Source of the DNA: Moraxellaceae bacterium
Lineage (GTDB): Bacteria > Pseudomonadota > Gammaproteobacteria > Pseudomonadales > Moraxellaceae
Direction: 5' to 3'
DNA length: 13,193 bases
Assembly: GCA_030684415.1 (NCBI GenBank)
Contig: JAUXNL010000099.1
Location: 1-13,193 of the forward strand
Shown: positions 6,105 through 11,600 of the stretch, piece after piece
Position numbering within the stretch: the stretch's first letter is position 1
Layout: each line of letters opens with the position of its first letter
The notes under the pieces: model-generated
What the model was told of the DNA's origin: nothing
The model's database searches: none
What the model saw: only the letters and a program-made list of their open reading frames with translations
Translations under genes and position numbers: made by a program

Positions 6105-7346
6105 ATGAAGTTGCAAACCAGATACCCGGGAGGTCGCACGCTGCTCGCGGCTATCTTCGGGACAAGCATGCTGGTCACGGGCTCGATTGCTCATGCCAGT
6201 ACGGCAGCCACGGCGACAGTGCGTAACATCGTTACGGTCAACTACGCCGATGCCGCCAGCAATCCGCAAACCGCCATCACCGCGGCCGTGGATGTCACGG
6301 TGAATCTGGTGCGGGCCAATCCCGTACTGAATGCGCCGGTGGACATCACCACGGATGCAGCAACGGCGGCGGTGTACAACTACACCATCACCAATGCCTC
6401 CAACGGCATCACTACCTACGACCTGACCACCTCGGTCGACGCACAAAGCGCCGGCATCAGTGGCTCGACGGCAGGTGTTTCGGTCACGCCGATTACCTTG
6501 GGCGGCACCACGGTTGCTGTGGGCACCACGATTGCGGCGGCCGGCACGACGGCCATCACCGTTCCACGTGACGACACCGCCGACACGACCGTCAACGGTA
6601 TTGCCGCTGGCGATACGATCGTGATTGGCGGCCAGGTGTTTACGGTGGCGTCTGTGGTGGATGCGCAGGTGCCGGCTTCACCGGCCAACGGTCCTTACAC
6701 CACTACCATCACGGTCAATGGCAACGGCACGGCACTGCCGGTCAATGTCGCTGACCCGATCTACGAGCGTCAAAGTGTGACGGTCACGGTCACACCGGGT
6801 ACCGTGACGGATGCCTCGGTTGACCAGACGATTGATGTGACGTTCACGGTTACCGATGCCGACAACGGCGCCTTCCTCGCCACTGATGCAACCGTCACCA
6901 CGGTTTCCGGTGTTGGCCTGCAGGTGCAGAAGCTGGTCCGTAACGTGGATACCGCTGTGGTGGGTAGCGGAGTCGTCAGCTACTTCGGCGTTGACTACTA
7001 CTCTGGCGGCGTGACCGGCAATCCGGGGCAGGTGCTGGAGTATCTCGTTGTGGTCAGCAAGACCGGAGCGGCCAGCGCTACAAATGTGCGCGTCAGCGAT
7101 CCGATCCCGCCATTCACCACTTACATTGCCAGTTCGATGTCGATCGACAACGCCGGAACAGGGGTGTTCACGGTACTGGATGACAGCGACAGCAATGGCG
7201 ATGCCGGTGAAACCGACACCAACACGGTTTACTTCTATCCGGGCGCAGGTGGCACCGACGGTGCGGCCGGCGTGGGCAATGGCACGGGAGGCACGATTTC
7301 CGGCGCCAATGTCAGCCGTATGAAGTTCCAGGTCACGATCCAGTAA
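6105..7346 (+). CDS. Exported DUF11-type protein, acidic and Thr/Val/Ala-rich (paralogue A)
   Basis: This 413-residue protein has a signal peptide (MKLQTRYPGGRT, then a hydrophobic core) with cleavage expected after AHA at residue 31. The mature chain is built of beta-strand-like Thr/Val/Ala segments. It has an N-terminal module (TVRNIVTVNYADAAS then AAVDVTVNLV), a middle part with GDTIVIGGQVFTV, and a C-terminal DUF11-like domain beginning QKLVRNVD and containing VLEYLVVVSKTGAASA and VSDPIPPFTTYI. Residues 360-371 form a DxDxNG-type loop like a calcium-binding EF-hand loop. Only three lysines occur after the signal peptide and there is no cysteine. It ends FQVTIQ. The ATG at 6105 is supported by AAGGGG eight bases upstream; an earlier in-frame ATG at 6015 would bury the signal peptide. 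It is clearly related to the next gene, from which a strong terminator separates it. It is probably a secreted or surface subunit; function unknown. Confidence 0.87.
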   Translation: MKLQTRYPGGRTLLAAIFGTSMLVTGSIAHASTAATATVRNIVTVNYADAASNPQTAITAAVDVTVNLVRANPVLNAPVDITTDAATAAVYNYTITNASNGITTYDLTTSVDAQSAGISGSTAGVSVTPITLGGTTVAVGTTIAAAGTTAITVPRDDTADTTVNGIAAGDTIVIGGQVFTVASVVDAQVPASPANGPYTTTITVNGNGTALPVNVADPIYERQSVTVTVTPGTVTDASVDQTIDVTFTVTDADNGAFLATDATVTTVSGVGLQVQKLVRNVDTAVVGSGVVSYFGVDYYSGGVTGNPGQVLEYLVVVSKTGAASATNVRVSDPIPPFTTYIASSMSIDNAGTGVFTVLDDSDSNGDAGETDTNTVYFYPGAGGTDGAAGVGNGTGGTISGANVSRMKFQVTIQ

Positions 7347-7358
7347 CACGCTGAAGAT

Positions 7359-7388
7359 GCGGGGGCCGGAGGGCCTCCGCTTTTTTTT
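7359..7388 (+). terminator. Strong intrinsic terminator inside the DUF11 gene cluster
   Basis: A 9-bp GC-rich stem (one G-T pair) with a four-base loop spans 7359-7380 and is followed at once by eight T (7381-7388), the classical Rho-independent form. It lies between the two paralogues, 12 bases after the first stop and 20 bases before the next ATG. That leaves no room for a promoter between terminator and gene. Confidence 0.92.
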
Positions 7389-7392
7389 CGCG

Positions 7393-7400
7393 GCAGGAGG
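7393..7400 (+). promoter_or_regulatory. Consensus ribosome binding site of paralogue B
   Basis: GCAGGAGG contains a full AGGAGG core eight bases before the ATG at 7409. It fixes that start over the in-frame ATGs at 7415 and later, and begins only four bases after the terminator's T-run. Confidence 0.85.
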
Positions 7401-7408
7401 CCGTACCC

Positions 7409-8641
7409 ATGAGGATGCAAAAAATGAAAAAGATGAACGTCCTGGCGCAAGGCGTCAGCCTTGCGATTATCGCCGCCGCGTTTGGCAGTGCTCCTGCACT
7501 CGCCAACACCGCTGGTGGTGCCACCATCCATAACGCTGCCAGCCTGACGTATTCCGGCGGCGGCGCTCCCATCGTAGCGGCGGTAAACGTTGCGGTGCAG
7601 ACCATTGCCTCGGCACCTTCCATCGTGAAAAACACGGCTGACATCACCGTGATTTCCTACGGCACCGCGGACTATCAGTTTGTGGTCACCAGCACATCGA
7701 ACGGCTCTGATGCGTTCGCGCTGTCTCTGTCGTCGGTGGATACCGATACCGCTGGCACACCGGGCATCAGTTTCCTGCTCGGCGGCTCGCCAGTTGCCAG
7801 CGTGACGCTGGGCGCATCGGTAACCAGTGCGGCATCGGGTGCTGGCGTGGTCTTCATTCCCGCCGGTTCGCAAACCAACTTGAACATCACGGATGTGGTG
7901 AGCATTGGCGGTGATCTCTACACCATTACCGCGGTGACGGCCGGTACTGCCGCGAGCACCGATCTGGTGAGTGGTGTCACCACGGCTGAAGTGCCGACCG
8001 AGTTGGTCCTGAGCCCGATTGGTGGTGCCCCCGCGATCACCCTGGGTTCTGTGCCTGCTGGTACACAACTGGGTGAGCAGGTCACCCTGACACAGCGTGT
8101 CGTGGCCAGCGCCCCGTCGAGCCCGACCCTGACCGCCACCCACACCGTGTCCTTCACCGGCACCTCGACGGCAACCGACTTTGCCGGCAGCGTGGTGGTG
8201 TATGACTCCGCCGTGGCCGGTACCAACACCATCACTTACGTGATCACCAACACCACAACGCTGAACAAGTTCGTGCGTAACGCAAGCCGTCCGGCGGGTA
8301 ACGTGGCGGGTGCGGGTGCAGTGACTTGCAACGCCGTGACCTTCTACTCCTCGGGTGTCAGCACCAAGTCTGGCGACACGCTGGAATACTGCCTGCGTGC
8401 CACGGTGGCTTCCGGTGAGCCGACCCTGACCGGTGCGGTGGTGACGGATGATGTGCCGCCTTACACCGTCTATGTCGCAAACAGCACCAGCCTGAATGGC
8501 GCTTCGATTGCGGATGAGAGTGGCGTCTCGCCAGTTGCCAGCGTGAATGGCGGCCTGGATGTGAACAGCCCGAGTGGTGCGGCAGGTGAAATTGTCGGTG
8601 GCGAGAGCGCGGTCGTCGTGCTCCAGGCAACTGTGCAGTAA
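7409..8641 (+). CDS. Exported DUF11-type protein, acidic and Ser/Thr/Val-rich (paralogue B)
   Basis: This 410-residue protein has a signal peptide (basic MRMQKMKK start, then a hydrophobic core) with cleavage expected after ALA at residue 32. The order of parts matches the preceding gene: an N-terminal module (TIHNAASLTYSGGGA then VAAVNVAVQTI), a middle part with VVSIGGDLYTITAVTAG, and a C-terminal DUF11-like domain beginning NKFVRNAS, with TLEYCLRATVAS and VTDDVPPYTVYV. Unlike its paralogue it has two cysteines, Cys307 and Cys328, placed to form a disulfide within the DUF11 domain, and it lacks the DxDxNG loop. Only three lysines follow the signal peptide. It ends LQATVQ. An exact 20-base repeat inside the gene encodes SPVASV twice. 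The stop is 33 bases before the ATG of the giant gene, in the same frame. It is probably a secreted or surface subunit paired with the giant; no biochemical role is known. Confidence 0.87.
   Translation: MRMQKMKKMNVLAQGVSLAIIAAAFGSAPALANTAGGATIHNAASLTYSGGGAPIVAAVNVAVQTIASAPSIVKNTADITVISYGTADYQFVVTSTSNGSDAFALSLSSVDTDTAGTPGISFLLGGSPVASVTLGASVTSAASGAGVVFIPAGSQTNLNITDVVSIGGDLYTITAVTAGTAASTDLVSGVTTAEVPTELVLSPIGGAPAITLGSVPAGTQLGEQVTLTQRVVASAPSSPTLTATHTVSFTGTSTATDFAGSVVVYDSAVAGTNTITYVITNTTTLNKFVRNASRPAGNVAGAGAVTCNAVTFYSSGVSTKSGDTLEYCLRATVASGEPTLTGAVVTDDVPPYTVYVANSTSLNGASIADESGVSPVASVNGGLDVNSPSGAAGEIVGGESAVVVLQATVQ
7786..7805 (+). repeat. First copy of an exact 20-base direct repeat within paralogue B
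   Basis: Identical to 8527-8546 and read in the same frame, both copies encode SPVASV. The copies are 741 bases apart. It may be a trace of internal duplication, gene conversion or chance; the surrounding bases differ. Confidence 0.6.
8527..8546 (+). repeat. Second copy of the exact 20-base direct repeat within paralogue B
   Basis: Identical to 7786-7805 and in the same frame. Recombination between the copies would remove 741 bases (247 codons) in frame. Confidence 0.6.
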
Positions 8642-8674
8642 GCCGTTACCCGTCACACGCCGGAAATCGCCGCC

Positions 8675-11600
8675 ATGCTGGCGCGCTTTGGAGCAAGTCT
8701 GGCGGAAGCTCGCCGTCACGGGTGTCTTGCACTCGTGACGGCCGGCCTCCTGCTGTCTGCGCCTGCGCTAGTTGAAGCGGCGGCTCCCGGCACCTCCATC
8801 ATCAACACAGCCAGCCTGAGTGCCGCCAATGTGGCGCTTACTCGGGCGGCTGTTTCCGTTCGCGTGTCCGCCAACCTTTCGTTCTGGCGGTATACCCCTT
8901 CCGGCAATGCCCCACTGACACCGTTATCGCCGGTCAGTTGTGGCGGCGCCTTTCTCTCGCAACCGGCGTTTACAGGCTCTGCCACCGGCAGCCTGCCGGC
9001 TTTGCCTGCTGCTTATCCGCTGGCCGTCGCGACTGAATATCGCGTGGGCGAGCCTGTTTTTTTTCTGGTTGAGGATGCGTCACGCAACCTTGACTCCTTG
9101 AGCCGTGAATTGATCACGGTCACCGTCAGCAATGCCGGCACGGGTGACAGTGAAAGCTTGGTCATCAGTGAAACCGGTCCGGATACCGGTGTATTTGCCG
9201 GCTACATCGATACCACCATGGAGGCGCCGGCGACAGACTGCCAGTTGTCCGTGCGCGAGGGCGACACCATCTCCGCCACTTACGGCACAGAGGCCGGCGC
9301 CGATATTCCGTTGGTGGACCCTTTTGGTCTGGTGTTTGACTCTGTTACCGGCAGCCGCCTCGACAATGTGCGTGTGCAAATCATCGATGTCAGCACTGGT
9401 GCGCCTGCGGTGGTGGTCGGTGATGCCGGTGAGCCGTATCCGGATACGGTGATTACCGGCAGCACGTTCAGCACCAGCAGCATGACCTACACCTTGCGCC
9501 CGGGTGAGTACCGGTTTCCGTTTGTGACGGCCGGTCGCGACTACCGTCTGGTGGTGGACCAGTTGCCGCCAGGCTATGTGGTGCCAACGGCGCGTGCCGA
9601 TGCAGATTTCGCCACCGTGCCGGATGGCCCTTATGTGGTGGGTACGGGCTCGCGTGGTGATCCGTTCCCGGTGCCGTTTGGTCCGCCCGTGCGTGTGGAT
9701 GTGCCCGCCGATGCGGCCGGCAGTGGACTTTTCACGGTCAAGACCGCCGTCCGTAACAACGTCGCCATTGGCGACTTTGTGCCTTATGAAGTGGTGGTGA
9801 CGAATGTGCTGGCCTCGGCGTTTTCCGGTGTGGAGTTGCGTGACGTGTTGCCCCCCGGATTCCGCTATCGCAAAGGCACACTGAAAATTGACGGTGTGAA
9901 GCAGCCCGATCCTGTCATGGCGAGTAATGGTCGTGACTTGCAACTGGCGCTGGGCACGCTGGCTGGCAATGCTTCGGTGCGTGTTGCGTATATCGCCGAA
10001 GTTTCTGCTGCAACGCCTATCGGACAAGCGATCAATCGTGCGCGGGCCATCAGTGGGAGCGTGGTGTCGAATGAGGCGTTGGCCACGGTAGATGTACGTG
10101 AAGAACTGATGCGTTCACGCGCACTGCTGATGGGGCGTGTGTTTGAAACAGAAAGTTGTGCAGCGCAAGACATTGCCCGTGGCAAGCCGGTGCGAGGCGC
10201 ACGCTTGTATCTGGAAGACGGTCGTTATGTGCTCACCGATACCCGTGGTCGCTGGCATTTCGACAATATCCGCCCGGGCACGCATGTGGTGCAACTGGAT
10301 GAAAACGGTCTGCCGGCCGGCGCGGAAATCCTGGCGTGCGAACGTCATACCCGCAGCGCCGGTAATGCCCGTTCGCAGTTTGTCGATGTGCAGGGCGGCA
10401 CGCTCTGGCAAGTGGATTTCTATATCAAGCGTCCGCTCAGCCTGCATTACCGCACAGAAGAAAAGCGCGGCAAGGTCAGCGTGCAGTTGACCAGTCGTGC
10501 GCTTGAGGGGAGCTTGCGTTTTACCTTGAGCATAAAGAATCCGGATGCTGCATTTGAAAATGGCCGGCTTGCTCTCGATGTGCCGGCCTCGCTGGAAAGA
10601 GTGCCCGGCAGCTTCCGTATAAATGATGCTGTGCAGCCGGAACCTGCGTCGGAAGTGCTATTGCCGGCACTGCCTGCAGGTGAGCATCGCATCAGTTGGG
10701 ACATGAAGCTGGCGGCTGGCGCGCGTGCCGGCAAAGCAAACGTTCGCGCCAAAGTGCAGGCGGACATTGCCGGGCAATCACTGGTGGTTGAGGCAGTCGA
10801 GAATCTGGCGCAAGTGGTCGTGCCCGAAAAAGTCGGCAAGGTGGTGGTGTTCCGTCCGCGCTTCCCCAGCTTTTCTACGGAGCTTGCGGCCGCTGACCGC
10901 CGCTGGCTCGATGACATTGTCAAAGACCTGCGCAACAGCGGCGAGATTCGTCTGGAAGTCAGCGGGCACACGGACGATGTGCCGGTGGTGCCTCGCGCCG
11001 GCCGTGCCATCAACGATAACCATGCCTTGTCGTTGGCCCGCGCGCAGGCGGTTGCCGATTATCTGGCGCAGAAACTGGGTCTGGATGCTGAGCGTGTACA
11101 AGCATTCGGTAAAGGCCCGGATGAACCGCTGAGCGCCGAAAAAACGGCAGCGGCACGCGCCAGCAACCGGCGTGTCGAGCTCAAGGTATTTGCGTCTGGC
11201 AGCGAGCAGGCTGCACAGCTTGAGCTGCAAGCAGGCGATTCCGGTGTGCGCACCGCAAGCTGGTCTCAGTGGCAAGTCAATCCGGTGGCGGCCAGTGAAG
11301 TACGTGAGCGGGAGGCCGAGCAGGCGGCGCCCGTCGTGCCCGTGGATGAGGCCACCGGCATTTTGTCGTTACATGATGGCGATGTGCTGGCCTCGCGCAT
11401 CCAGGCCATTCGCGTGCGCGTGGATTCCCGGCTGCGTGCCGAGTTACTGCTCGATGGCAAGCCGATCGAGAAAGATCGTCTGGGCTTTACGAAAAATGAA
11501 GGCAAGACCACGCTGATGAGCTTTGTCGGGGTCGACATGGGCGAGCCCGGCCCGCACAAACTCACGCTTAAAGGGACAGACGGCTTTGGTAACGAGCGTT

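Noticed and set aside
7235..8719. Minus-strand open frame of 494 codons opposite paralogue B
   Set aside because: It is rich in Arg, His, Gly and Thr with no fold-like pattern, and lies antisense to a gene with a signal peptide, consensus ribosome binding site and paralogue. It is a by-product of codon use in GC-rich DNA.
9080..10027. Minus-strand open frame of 315 codons opposite the giant gene
   Set aside because: The composition is His/Arg/Gly-rich and without motifs. The plus strand carries the continuous giant frame with recognisable domains.
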